Shown here: piece by piece, positions 46,880-62,227 of the stretch | Numbering within the stretch: position 1 is the stretch's first letter | Layout of the letters: every line of letters starts with the position of its first letter | Source of the DNA: Lucifuga dentata | Lineage: Eukaryota; Chordata; Actinopteri; Ophidiiformes; Bythitidae | Assembly (NCBI GenBank): GCA_014773175.1 | Contig: VXCM01001397.1 | Coordinates: 171,864-235,863, forward strand | Direction of reading: 5' to 3' | DNA: 64,000 nt | Translations under genes and position numbers: made by a program | Notes under the pieces: model-generated | The model's database searches: none | What the model saw: the letters and a program-made list of their open reading frames with translations, nothing else | What the model was told of the DNA's origin: nothing

Positions 46880-49800
46880 ACCTCCATTTTCCATAGAGCT
46901 GAACATATTGTCACGGAGCTACTAGGATGTAGAAAAAGCCATGGCCAATGGCCAGTGAGACAAAATTCAAACAATTCCCTTGATAGAATATCATATAACA
47001 GTGACTTCTGCTAAATTTGTGTCCTGCAGTCAACCCCTTGGCTTTTATTGCTACTTGTGGGCACAGATGTTAACATGATCAGGATGAGGCATCACTGTAT
47101 AGCTGCAATTTGGTTATCATATTACCAACATTGGCAAAATGAATTATCTTGCTTTCATTTCTTCATGTAAAATCCGATGACCCCCCTAGACTGTATGTTA
47201 CTGAGCAACTGGCTCCCAGGAGGCAGGGTTATAGCATGACTGTAAGGGATTTTAAACCAGTCCACCATGTTTAACTGGACGTGATTTGATTTGGAAATTT
47301 TTTAGTTCAATTTAATCATATACAGCGGAATATAGTCATTGAAATCTTGTTGAAACAATGGTTATCTGTAACATCTAAAAACATAATTTTTTAACCAGCC
47401 AGTAACCTTCTTTCAACGTGGGTAATTAGACATAATTTTTTAACTGCAAGTAATCAAACCATCTTCAATAGGAACCTACACCAGTAGAGATGGCAGATGA
47501 AAGCTAGTGTCAGATTGTGTGATTTTATTTTGGGGGGGATCTGTGGCTTATGTAATGGTTCTAAACTTACATATGATGCATGTTACTCTTTATCATCCTT
47601 TTGCTTGAGTGTAACTGTCCCTGTTTGTGTTTTCTGTGTATCTGTATGGTAATAAGGAGACAATAATTGAGAGTGAAAATGAAGTCATTGAACTCATTGG
47701 GAGAGTGGATGAAGGAGTTGAAGAGTTCTTCACAAAAAGAGTACTTCCTGCTGATACCCTGTGAGTATGACCAGCTGTCAAATTAAGTTCTGTATAATTA
47801 GCTAATCTAGAAAACTAAACAAATAATATCGAAAGACTGGTCTACTTTAACAAATTTGTATCATACCATTAAATGCACATATATTACCCTGAGACAATGT
47901 GATCATTTAAATAGGAAAAAACAAGATGAGGAATCATCCATCACAGTGCACGAAGTGGCTCCTGCCAGCTCTGTACCTTGTCCACCCCCAACGAAAACAC
48001 TCAGGAGGAAGCTTGGTGATTTCTTTACTCTTAAAAAGAGACGAGGCCTGAAATCAGAGACAAGCCAAGAGGGGCGACCCAAAAAGGCTTCCATCGCTGA
48101 TCTCATTCGACCTCTCAGGGAGGTCACCAGAGCTGAGAAAGAAAAAGATAAAGACAGAGTAAAGGAAAATGACAAGGACCATGACAAGGAGAAAGGAAAA
48201 GAACATCTTGTTGCTGTTACTGGAGAATTATCTGCTCAGGAGACACCTATTTCAGGTGCTCCACCACTGAGGGGAGAAACTGTGCCTCCCCGTCGTGCTC
48301 TAAGAGAGGGGAAATCCCAGTCTCTCATTTTACTGTCTGGATCTGCAGCAGCAGGCACTACAAATGCCAAGAATACTGCAAAGGTGAGTGTTATTAGAAT
48401 TAAACTATTGCATCCTTTTATAGAGGATAGAGTCAAGACCACTCACTGCTGTTGCTAATTTCAGAAACAATATGATGGCCAACATAGCTTTGAACAGAAA
48501 CTGCATCTCATGCTTCAACGGATTGGAGTTTCCAAACCCCAGCCAGGAGAGACACAGGTGAGTGAGTGAGTATTTCTAAAATTAGATGTGCAGTTTAGAC
48601 TCATGTTTCAAACACCTAATTCTTTCTTTTAGAGTCAAGAGGGAGAGATGAAAAAGGCAGAATCTGAAGGTATGTCCTGTCATCTATTTGATATTTAATG
48701 TCATGAAATCATTGTCAGTTACAGCTTGGTGTTTTGAGCAGGAAGAAAAAATAATACTAAAAGCTGATGGATTTGTGTCTAAAGGAGAGACTGCTTGAGA
48801 TCGATCAGTTTTCCATTAAAAACATTTAATATTGTAGAAACAGTACTCTCCATCCATTATAGAGACATTATAGGGACTTGAATCCCTTCTGTTAACACTG
48901 GTAAAATAAGATGTAAATGATTTGTGTGCCTCAGGTACTATCATTGACAGTAAACCCGAGCCACCCCCTACTTTTACAAAACCGAGAACGATGTCTGCCT
49001 CATCAGGTAAAGCACACATAAGAACAGACAAACACACTTGTTCACTCACTGTGCGATTTACAAGAACATCAAGCCATAGTAATTTACACATTCATTTATT
49101 TTTTTAGATACAAGGCATCAAATTCGGCCAAGTGTGTCAGCACATGAGTCAGCTGGGAAACCTGCTTTGCTTCCAAAGCCAGTAATCAAGCCTGGTCCAC
49201 CCTCCATAACATCTGGGTGCAACACACCTGAGAATGAACTAGCCCAGATTCAGGAAGGGGAGACAAACACACCTACTAAACAGAGTCCTACTGCCACTGA
49301 GTCTAACCCTGCTCCTCCCACCTTCAGTGCTACTACTCCCACCCTCACAGAATCGACAATCTCAAACACAATTCCTGACCCAACTAATTTTACAATCTCC
49401 TCTCCAAGCACCGTAACTCCCTCTGACACAGATTTATGCACTGACTCTGTTAACCCCACAGCAGCAGCTATAACACCTATGAATGTTACAGAGCTTGACA
49501 GCAAAGCTTCTGTCCATGAAGCTAGCGTTACTATCGCTGTCCTATCAACCTCTACCTTCCCCACAAGCAGCACTACACCCACAACCCCGCCCACCCCTGT
49601 CTCAGTTACTTCCACTTCCTTTGAGTCCATTACTCAAAGCCACTCTGTCACTTCCAGCTCAACGACAATAACGGCACCTTCCATTACCACTTTAGAAATG
49701 GTTTCTGCTCTGAGCAATGCAAGCTCAGTTTCCATAACACCAACAAATCTATCTACTATATGTTTGCCAGTGCCAAATGGTACAGTTTCAGCTGATACTA

Positions 49801-50894
49801 TTGCTGCTGATAATGATGCATCTATTTCAGTCATCAGCACTGTAGACACAGCTTCTTCAGTCTCCACCAGCACATCAAATGTGCCATTAGGCTTCTCTAG
49901 CACAACCTCAGCAAATGATGATTCTACTTTTGTCTGTATTACTGCTGCAAGCTCTGAAAGTCCAGTTTCATCTCTCACTGAAACGAAAACTTCCCCACCA
50001 CCTAAATCAAATGATACCACTGACACCCCTACCGTTACAGCTGCAGTTTCACCTGACACCCCAGTTACCAGCTCCTCCAGCCCAATCTCTGCTGCCCTCC
50101 CTCCCACTTCCCCCATCTCTTCCACCAGCATACTCACTACCAGCCCACCATTCACTGACGCCATGAAGTCTATCTCTACTTGCACCGTTACTCTCCCAGC
50201 CACCTCAAGCCTGACTGACATCTCTCTCCCATCCACTTCTTCCAGTGCAACAGGTCATATAAACACCATTTCTACCGCCACCAGTTCAACCACCATTGCT
50301 GCAATTAGCTCCCAACTCACACCTGAAATAGTCCCATCATACTCTAACAATATCAGCACTACTCTGACACCATCTATTCCTTGTCCATCCACAACAAACA
50401 ATTCAAGTGCTACTTTTCATGATCTGACCAGCACAGCGCCCTCTATTGATAGTCTGGGACAAGATAATGATTTACAGGCATCACCTGAAGACAGAAGCAA
50501 TCTAGAGCCTGCAGTAAAGGGCACAGGTAAGTTTAAGTTCCTGTATATGTGTGCTTGCATGCATGAATTCAGCGTTTTTACATTCTGTAGATCATCCACT
50601 GAATGGGTGTATTGTGATTTTGCTCTCCTAACAGCAGACGAAGAGCTTGAGGTGGTAAAAGAGAAAAAGAAAAGTGTTGAAGCGGAGAGTGAGAAAGTTG
50701 ACAATGGTGGGACGGATGATGAGAATGAAAATGAAAAATCAGCTCTGGCCAACAGTGAAGGTACAAGGAAAGAAGAGCAGGAAGAAAGTATGAAGACTGA
50801 TAAAGACACAACAAAAAAAGAAGCGATAATGGACAAAGCCTCGTCAGGGAAAGAGGGTGAACTGTTTGGTGATGACAGAGTGATAGAGGGTTAA
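46305..50894 (+). CDS. CARMIL C-terminal tail-only protein (carmil2-like)
   Basis: CARMIL proteins bind actin capping protein through a C-terminal CPI motif and allosterically uncap filaments (family knowledge). Exons: 46305-46403, 47657-47760, 47915-48383, 48465-48557, 48633-48669, 48935-49006, 49108-50526 and 50635-50894, all in frame, 850 aa. Residues 10-19 (LRHYTQSRPR) fit the CPI core LxHxTxxRP. Exon 2 encodes LIGRVDEGVEEFFTKRV, nearly the block that follows CPI in CARMIL1. Then come RRKLGDFFTLKKRR, a Lys/Asp/Glu-rich stretch, and KPALLPKPVIKPGPP, then about 400 Ser/Thr/Pro-rich residues (mucin-like), then a charged tail ending DDRVIEG. The PH-like, LRR and homodimerisation regions of full CARMIL (about 1400 aa) are absent upstream. 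The ATG is chosen because an in-frame TAG lies at 46269-46271. A start inside a longer spliced transcript remains possible. Neighbour ctcf suggests carmil2 origin. Confidence 0.75.
46755..46877. repeat. (TG)n(GA)n microsatellite, duplicated around an N
   Basis: A TG run followed by a GA run (46755-46815) is repeated in the same order at 46817-46877 with N at 46816. This is most likely an unmerged contig overlap in the first intron of the carmil tail gene. Confidence 0.85.
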
Positions 50895-50932
50895 AAGCAT
50901 GAAAGGACTAAGTCAGAGGTGAGAAATAGTTA

Positions 50933-50980
<48 letters not shown>

Positions 50981-53300
50981 GGGACCAACTACTGTGACAG
51001 GAGAGGAGAGGCCACAGTATAGGGTAAAGGGGGAGATCCATGGCACTTCCTGCAGGGACCACCTTATTACAGCAGCACACCACTAAGGGTGGGCCACTGG
51101 ACCAAAGAACTGAGATCCCCTTGGTGTGATATAATTGACAAATCCAGCAGTGTCTTTGTTCTTTTTTTAACTTGTGTTTGATTTTTGCATTGCACGTGTG
51201 GTTATGTACCATAAAATAATGACTGTGGTAAAATGCAGTATGTTTACAATAGATGGATAAGAGACATACTTATGATTATTAAATGGAATATTGAATTGCT
51301 GAGTCATTTGCCTTTATGGATAAATACACTACAATTTTTTGTTGTTTGGTGTTTCATACGTTTGAAATGTCAGTGTGCATATCGAAGGTTCTAATTACAC
51401 TTTCTCTCTGCAGGGGCCATGTTACAAAACTAAACAAAACTAATTAGAAGTATGAGAGTTGACAGATAAATTTTGAGTCTGGCATAGATTTGTTGCAGTT
51501 GATCACTTCTCAAGATAATGTCCTTAAACTTGACACACTTATGACAACAATGCTAGAAGGATTTTAGCTCAGTTATACAGATGTTCTTCTCTTGGTCCAA
51601 AAAAGTCATCCACAGCTCATATGAAGTAATTACCTGAGGCAAATCGGTTTCAGCCTTTTTCATGTTTGGAAAGAGGTGAAAGATTGAGGGGACTAAATCA
51701 GGTGAGTAGGTGGGTGTTAAACTAAGTCAAAGCCACAATTTTTGATAGTAGGTATGATGACAACTGATAGGTGTATTGTTAATCTTCCACATCTCAAACA
51801 CCTGGGTGCCTCTAAAACTTATAGGTTATAAACACTGTGTTCAAATGAATCAGCTTTGTGTGCAAAACACTTAAGGAATAGTACTTCCACAAAAATATAC
51901 TACAGCTCTTGCTAACTCCCATATGTGTAAGGCTCAAAATGTATCAGCTAACCTTTGTATAGCTGGACACTTCTTAGATTAGTTATTCTTCATGTGATGT
52001 TGCACACTCAGTTTTGAAAACATTCAGAAATGAGAGAGAATAAAAAATAAGTAAGGGAAGCATGGTAGCCATTGTTAAAAAATAATTCATCTTAAAGAGT
52101 GGAAGGTGTGCGGAAGGAAAGAAGGGAAGTTATGTACTAATGTCCACACAAAAAACGAATGTCTTTTAAAAACACTTAAGTGGTGTGTTTAAACCATTGT
52201 GATCCTCCAAATTGTTCTTAAATTGACAGCATCCGTATAAATCAAACATTCTTATTGTATCTCACATTTCAGAAATGTGTTAATTCAATTGGCTGTTTTA
52301 GATGCATACTGTGTTCATTAGTTGGGTTATTTACCTCGTGTGGATAAAATATTTTCGTTAGAAAAATTTTAGAAGGTCGTTTAAGCAGCTTACCTCATCG
52401 CTCCTTCACAACAACAGGAGCAACAGAGGAGCAGTTTCCTAGTGACAGAGGAAAGAAGGAGGGAGTGGAAGAAAAGAGTCAGTCAGGACAGATTTTTTTT
52501 TTTNTTTTTTTTTTTTTTTTTTTTTTTTTTTTGGGATATGAATACCATCATGGCCTAGAAATGTTGTCTTTATTACATGGTAAACTCGACTTTTTTTTAG
52601 GTGTCCTCAGTGAACAAAGGGAAAAAAGAGAGAAAATGATTTCACTGCTGCTGTGCTGTTACATAAGAATGGTGTTGTTTCACAGCAAAAAAAGGTAAAT
52701 ATCACAGAGAAATTCTACTTCCTATATAAACATGCCATTCGTGTTAGAATATTAATATTGTAGAATATTAATTATTTTAGATGAGTTTATGCTCTTTGAT
52801 TTGTGATTTCTATTTAGCTTCAACCTTGGATATATTTTCAGTACTGTATTAGATTTATGCTGAGCATTGGTCGGTAACTTTTTGCAAAACTTGCATCAGC
52901 ACAATAATATCAAGCGCTGCTTTTTCCATTCAGTTAATTAATTTGGGAACAATACAATACCCAAGGGGAGACATGAGGGGGTGTCTGTCTTACTCCCACT
53001 GTCATCTCCATGATTTCACAAGCTGTCTGTGTGAAGACAGTTTGGTGTTTATAGGGACAGAGTGGAGCATCTAAAGACAGTTTTAGCATGATAATGTGAC
53101 ATTTTTGAACTTTTTTTTCATGTAAGCCTACTTGAATTTGGATCGCTAATACTTGAGGATGCAATGATGAATAGCTCATCTGTGCTAAACGCGACTGTTA
53201 TTAATGCTTTTAGAACTATACTTAGATAACTTCAACACGCACTGTTTTACATCTCAGTTATACCGTGTGGAAACTCCCTTTAAATTGCTTGATATTCGTC
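50895..53300. other. Intergenic between carmil tail gene and nudt21
   Basis: It starts with the tail-gene 3' UTR, including a GA microsatellite at 50941-50976. ATTAAA near 51280 is a possible polyadenylation signal. A T homopolymer with an N lies at 52493-52532. No gene was recognised. Confidence 0.45.
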
Positions 53301-53500
53301 ATCCAAACCAGCAGGTGTCGCTGATGGGCATGACGCTGAGCAAACCACACTTCACCCGGAAGAGGAGGAGAGAAGAAAACAGCGGAGAAATTCTGGGCTG
53401 CTTCGACGGTGTTTAGTTGTCTTTGTTATTTTGATAATCCCGCAAATTGCATATCGATCACACACTGAAGTATTTGCAGAAAGATTTAAACTCGTTAAAG
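53301..53500 (+). promoter_or_regulatory. nudt21: nudt21 promoter / 5' UTR
   Basis: This region has CACCCGGAAGAGG, an ETS-type site, and a CCAGCAGGTGTCGC block at 53308-53321 that differs from the CTCF core at one base. It leads into the nudt21 ATG at 53501 without an obvious intron. Confidence 0.45.
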
Positions 53501-56240
<2,740 letters not shown>

Positions 56241-57640
56241 ACTGAGTGAAGTTAAGTGCAACGTTTGGCTGTCTCTGTGAGTGCAGCTATTTCTGAGTGA
56301 GGCAAGATGAGACAGTGGATGATTCAACTTTACGAGAGAAAGGGTTTTCATGTCGGGAATATTGACAGTCCAGAGGGGTATTTATACTCTTAATAGAAGA
56401 ACATGTTGTGTATGTATGTGTTTTTTAATTTGTTTTTTTTTTTTTAATTTGAGCAACCAGCTGAATTTTGTAGTATGTGAGTCAATATTCCATTATGTTG
56501 AGAATCTTATTTTAATGCCCCCCCGACAAGAGGGAAACATTTGATTAAACAAAATACATTGATTTTCCTGTTGTTTTAACCTGTCATGATATTATGTTTT
56601 TTCTTTTTAATAAAGCGGTTCTTTAAATGTTTTTAAAGACCAGTGAGTGAGTAGTGGCTGATTGAAATTATGGTTAAAAAAGAAAATTGGTTTTATGTAA
56701 TTTTTGGTTTGATAACGCAAAGAAGATACTATATAACATGAATGTGTTTGTCACACTTATATCCAACAGAAAACTAACCAACTCTACATTTCACTTTTTC
56801 CATTTACATTTGGAAAATGTTTTTATACACAGTGATGTACAAGTGAGGTTTAGTACAATACAAGAAGCTGATCAAGGAGAATACTGAGGACAAAGTCAGG
56901 TTCCAGTTCCAATGGACAGAAGTGCCCAACTACTGCTAGTCTGCATGGTTGACTATGTTACGTCTCTGCTTTTGTTGTTGGAGAAACTTGCACGTCTCAT
57001 GAAAGAAAAGACTGGCATCAGATGTATACTGGGTCATAATCAGATCTAAATAGGTGATCACTTGTGTGCATCAGTTGCATATAAAAACTACAATATTTCC
57101 ATATGAATCAGTATGCATTTTCCCCCACAGAGCAAAAAAAAAAAAAAAAAAAAAAANTTTTTTTTTTTTTTTTTTTAAGGTCTAAGTCTAATGTAAGTGC
57201 AGCTTATGTTGGACACTATTTGCCTTGACAGTGTGTGTAGAGATGAAATGATTATTTGTTTATTCTGTTGACAAAATTAATTGACAATTTCAATAGTTGC
57301 TTAGATAATTTGACCTAAAAATGCTAGTTTAATAAATAAGAGGACAGGATGATGATTTTTCATCAGTGAAAAATTCACAGTGAAATAAATACGATTCATT
57401 ATTAATCTAATTTTATTAGGAATCTAATTAATTAACAAGGACCCTAGAATTAAAAAAATGCATGAAAAACAACACTAGTTTTTAAACAATTACTATCCTT
57501 GTGATACCGGTGTACGTTGTCGTTTTTTTTAGTTACACCCCCCCCCCCCNCCACGTCTGTTTTGCGCGTCTTTGGTCATTATATTAATTTTTTTTTTTTT
57601 AATACTTCTATGAAGTTTTGAATTTGAAATATAGAGAAAA
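56241..57640. other. nudt21 3' UTR and intergenic region
   Basis: AATAAA at 56609-56614 is the likely nudt21 polyadenylation signal. TGTA elements, the CFIm25 recognition sequence, occur upstream of it (for example in TTGTAGTATG near 56468), so autoregulation is possible. The remainder holds homopolymers with Ns at 57157 and 57550 and no gene. Confidence 0.5.
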
Positions 57641-57788
57641 ATAATCGATGTTGAGACGACCTCGGGGAAACCAGCCTACGTCTGACGTCATTTCCCCGCG
57701 ACATCAAGTCTCTTCACATGTTACGGATGTGAGTATTGCCACTGTGTGTTTTCACTTAATTATTGTTTTTTTTTTTTTCTTTTTTGCG
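57641..57788 (+). promoter_or_regulatory. ogfod1: ogfod1 promoter / 5' UTR with CRE
   Basis: A perfect CRE palindrome TGACGTCA lies at 57683-57690 in a short GC-rich patch. A T-rich tract then runs to the ATG at 57789. An in-frame ATG at 57648 exists but its extension is Phe-rich low-complexity sequence and unlikely to be coding. Confidence 0.55.
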
Positions 57789-60700
57789 ATGACTTCTAAA
57801 CGACGACAGGATGAGAGTGGAAACACTAACAAGAAAAAGAAGAAGAAGACAAATGTTGAAGAAATAGCAGAACTTTGCTGGGTTGTCGATGACGAGCAGT
57901 TGAAGAGTGCAGTGAAGGAGGCGTGGGGCCAGCGGAGCCGCTACTGCCACGGTCAGCACAACTAAAAACATCCTGATAGCTTCAGTCAATCAGAAATACT
58001 GCGCAGCTGTTTTTCAAAGTTTTATGGCCTGGATACTCCTATCCTGAAATCTTGACTAATCCTGAAAAGTAAGGAACAGCCAATCCTTAAAGTTGGAAAT
58101 GGTAACCCGGAAAAGCCATAATCCTGGAAAATCTAAAAATAAATAAAAGTGATAATGGCATCTTTAGTGTAGCGGTAAAAATAAAGAATCTGTGTTCCTT
58201 CTAATATGTTGAAAGTTTGAACTCGAGTTGAAGATTTGTATTTAATTTTCTTTTTCTCTTATTTGCTCTCATTTAGCCTGCCTTATTTGTTAACTTTTGT
58301 TGTTTGGTTCATATATGAATATCACCGTCTTTTTAGCAGGTCCAAATAATTCCACTTTAGCTGTGTTTGGTTGGTTTGGCAGAGTTATTTGGAAACCCTC
58401 AGTGGAATTTGTTTCCTTCTGACTATGTTATTCTGCAGGGAATCTAGAGTTGGACTGTCAGCCTTTCCCTCACTGCATCATCCACAACTTCATCCAGAAT
58501 GAGAGCTTTGTGGAGAACCTCCATAGAGAACTGCAGGAGCTCAACTTCCATGAAAAGTCCAACGATCTGTACAAATTCAAACAGGTAACCATCAAACGTA
58601 TCATTTCGCTGCTCTGCTCCAGTTGATTTGTCTTGTCTGATTTTTCTTTTTTTTTTAAATTTTGTTTTCTCTTACAGTCAGATGATTTAAGGAAGAGAAC
58701 AGAGCCACATATCACTGGCCTGAGGTAAAAACTAGCTTGCACGTGTGTGTATAAATGACAGACTCAGTGTCATTAGTTACTCATTTTGTTTATAGTGGAA
58801 TTTCTGAGAAACAGATAGTATACACACAGTGTTTAATATTTTCCTCATAATTTTAATAGAATCTTAATATAAGGAGCATATTATTCTGCTGAAGCTACTG
58901 TACCTGAGTGACAGTCACATTTTTGGTTTATTTTTCAGCTCCACCAGGTGGAGCCAGAGAGAGCAATTGGTGAACTAATAAATAAATAATTTCCTTCACT
59001 TGATGCTGATGCTTTAGAAATTTAGCCTTAAACACTGATGATCAGGTAATAGTGGGATTATTCTGTGAACTCACTGGAAATTACATACAGCTGCAGGCAA
59101 AAAAAAACAAAAAAAAAAAAACTGAATGTACAATACAGTGAACATAAACCTGATTTGAAGTAGCAAGGCTATTCCTCTGTCTGGTGATAATGTGCAATTT
59201 GGAAATCACAAAATGATTAAAATAACTTATTACAGCTCTGTAAATAACAGGAGCTTAACCAGCAGCTGATATTTAAGAATAACAGAAGTGTGAGAGCTGC
59301 TAAACATGCCAAGAGGTTCAGTAGAGGAACCAAATTTAAGAAAAGTCAAGGATCATATGAACTGCTGTAAGTCAGTGTTTTTGTGTCTTGTATCATACAT
59401 TGCCCAGGCAGTAAAATCAAGAAAAAACATTTCCTTTCTGGAAAAATGTAGTTACATTTCTGTTAGAATAGGATACACTGTGCTTAATGGAAACACTGCA
59501 GTGTGCCACAGCTTTTAAAAATATATTTGTGATAATATGGTGCTACTCCTGCTAAAGTAATACAGCCTAATTGAATAAATATAATAATTTGATGTACAAT
59601 AATAGCTTTTGCATTTTTCTGTATTGCTGATTTCAGGAAAGTACTATTCGGGCGATTCCGCTCTTGGCTCGGGGAAGTATTGGGGGTCGAAATGGAGCCC
59701 ACAGTGGACATTTCTTGTGCCAGATATGAATACACTGGTGAGATTTGTCCTAAAAGTCTAGCATTACATACTTTTGTACTTTCAAACTCTTTTGATTAAT
59801 GTTTTGAGATCAACAATCTTATTTACATTTTCTTTTCTCTGTAGATGTTCTTTTATGTCATGATGATGAATTGGAGGGGAGGCGAGTTGCCTTTATTCTG
59901 TATCTTGTTCCCACGTGGCATAAGAGCGATGGGGGAACCCTGGATCTGTATGCAACAGATGGTGAGTATCCCACTTCATATGTCTGTGTATACGTGTGTT
60001 CCAACAATTGGTTTTCAATCATTTTCCACCTCATCATCAGGTAATTTCCAGCCACAGAGTATAGTGAAGTCACTTGTACCCTCTTGGAACACACTCGTCC
60101 TCTTTGAAGTGTCTCCAGTTTCGTTTCACCAAGTATGAATATCCGCTCTGCTGTTTCAATCTGCATTACACTCAAGATACGATTGTGATTCCAAATTAAG
60201 TAAGCACATGTTTTGTGTTCAGGTGTCAGAGGTTTTGTCACAGGACAAGTGTCGTCTGTCTTTGAGTGGTTGGTTTCATGGACTATCTTTGGAGCGCCCT
60301 CCTCGACATATAGAGCCCCCTGTCCCAAGGAACCCCCACCTGCCAAGAGACGTGAGTCTGATGAAAAGTGCACTAGGATGGCAATTTTGAGATTTCAAAA
60401 CATCTCGACACATACAGCTATATTGTTTCGAAATCTCTCGCTCAACATTGGCATCTACTGGCAAGTTTGCAATTGGAGCAGTGTTGAACGTCTCCTGTTT
60501 CAAAACGTGAACAAATGAACAAGTGAACATGTGTGCAAATGCAATCAAACCATAAATTATTAACTGAGGCCTTGTATTATATGTGTGTGTGACCAAAGAG
60601 ATGCACACTTTGTGCTGATGGTTTATAGACCTTATGACATAAATATCAATCTTATCAAGTCTATGTCATGGCAACTCACAACAATTTTTTTGTTTATTAT

Positions 60701-62227
60701 ACTTATGAGATGATGATTATGTCTGCATTTTAATTTATGCCAATTGTTGTAAACCAGTCTTCAATAAATCCTTTCCCTTGAAGAAAATTGTGGTGCGTGT
60801 GGTGGCGTTTTGCTACATAAACTGTCATGTAACGACTGCGTGAGTAGGTTAGAAACAGTTGTCAGTTGTCGTATTGAAACAGGACGTGTCAGTGTTTTTT
60901 GAAACTGTTTGAACTTCCATGTTGAAACTGACACTTAATGTGCATGCAGATGTGTACTGTGTCTTTAAGGGAAGTATACTTTGTTGAAATGTGTTCATTG
61001 CCTTTTGTGTATTCATCATAGGAGACATTGCTGCTGGAATGGGTGAATCCGGTGTACTTGGATATTTCTTATCAGGAGCAGATCCAGGAGGAGTTTGAGG
61101 ACAACTCTGAAATTCAGCTCAAAGATTTTCTCAAGGTAACTTATTTCTGTCTGCCTTCTCTGCATCTACTTGTTCCTGCTGGCTAACTGTGTTTGTGTCA
61201 TCAGGAGGAGAAATTCATGGAGGTGAATGAAGCACTACGACTTGCGCAGATCCAGTGGATGAGGAGAGGCCCGGCCAACAAGAGGTGAGGCATGGTGCAT
61301 GTATGTTATTGTTACCATGGTAGTTGGTCAACAACAATGTTTGATCACATGCACAATCTTTGCATTCGTTTAGGTGCTATGAAGTGGCTTCAATGGACAC
61401 CTTGCCACAATGCGTGAATGCATGTTGGGAGCTGCTTCATTCAGAGGCTTTCTTCCTGCTTCTCTCCAACTTCACTGGCCTTCGATTGCATTACCTTTGT
61501 CCTGCTGATGATGACAATGAAAATAAAGATGAAGAGAAAGAGAAGCAGGAGAAAGGGGACATAAGGGAAGGAGAACCATCAGGGTCTTCAACCAGTTCAT
61601 CATCAGCAACTAAAAGCAAAGAGACAGGTGTGTCCTTGTATTGGTATCTTCAGACAGTCTATGCCTCTGTGTACGTCTGTTTTGACCTTGTGTACTGTTT
61701 AGAGCTGAGCAAACCCGAATGTTCTGGGGAAGTGCGTCGGTGGTCTCATGGCGACTACACTCAGTTACATGATGGAGATGCAGCACAGGCAGAGTACGCT
61801 CTGGACCTGATTTTGCCTTTTGGCTGTGCAGGTGAGTCTGCACACACCCGCACATTAATTGCAGCACATAGTGTAAAAACAAAGTGTTATTCAGTATGTG
61901 ACTTGTATTTTCTCTCTCAGACTGGCAGCCAGAGTTTGGGGGCTTCACATGTTATGTTGCTAATGAAGAGGATGAAGAGGTGAGTGCTGATTACAGTATA
62001 AATTACATGTGTAAATGTGTGGGGAAAACTGCTGGGATCATATTTGGTTTTGTCTTCAACTGCAGCTTCTGACAGTGTATCCAGAGGATAATTCTCTTGC
62101 CCTGGTCTACAGAGATAAGGAAACCCTCAAATTTGTTAAACATGTCAATCACAAAAGCTCCTCTCATTCTGCTGGTGGGCTATCCTGTAGAACATTTTAT
62201 GACTTCTCTTTTGTCTACTATGAATAA
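57789..62227 (+). CDS. ogfod1: OGFOD1 ribosomal prolyl-3-hydroxylase
   Basis: OGFOD1 is an Fe(II)/2-oxoglutarate dioxygenase that hydroxylates a proline of ribosomal protein uS12 (RPS23), in nucleus and cytoplasm. Exons: 57789-57951, 58439-58584, 58678-58724, 59637-59737, 59845-59961, 60041-60132, 60223-60351, 61022-61135, 61205-61284, 61374-61627, 61703-61831, 61921-61979 and 62066-62227, giving 530 aa (human 542). Iron ligands are His158 and Asp160 ([12 protein letters not shown]) and His221 (VSPVSFHQ). The 2-oxoglutarate Arg is 233 ([11 protein letters not shown]). A basic KKKKKK stretch near residue 14 is a likely nuclear signal. The second, degenerate dioxygenase domain follows, interrupted by an acidic/Ser-rich loop ([13 protein letters not shown]) as in human, and ends [14 protein letters not shown] overlaps the stop codon. 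Confidence 0.97.
58030..58150. repeat. Short degenerate AATCCTGAAAA repeat in ogfod1 intron 1
   Basis: CCTGAAATC, AATCCTGAAAAG, CCGGAAAAGCC and ATCCTGGAAAA follow one another at about 20-30 bp, resembling the degenerate array at 32.9-33.6 kb. Confidence 0.35.

Noticed and set aside
46333..46974. 213-aa minus-strand frame
   Set aside because: It runs through GA/TG microsatellites and an N, giving Leu-Ser and His-Thr runs; no family similarity.
49250..50236. Long minus-strand frames (126 and 200 aa)
   Set aside because: They lie opposite the Ser/Thr-rich exon of the carmil tail gene; low stop density there is a composition effect.
58939..58953. CTCCACCAGGTGGAG as a CTCF site
   Set aside because: The core match breaks after GGTGG, and the palindrome is also what an E-box-like motif would look like; too weak to call.
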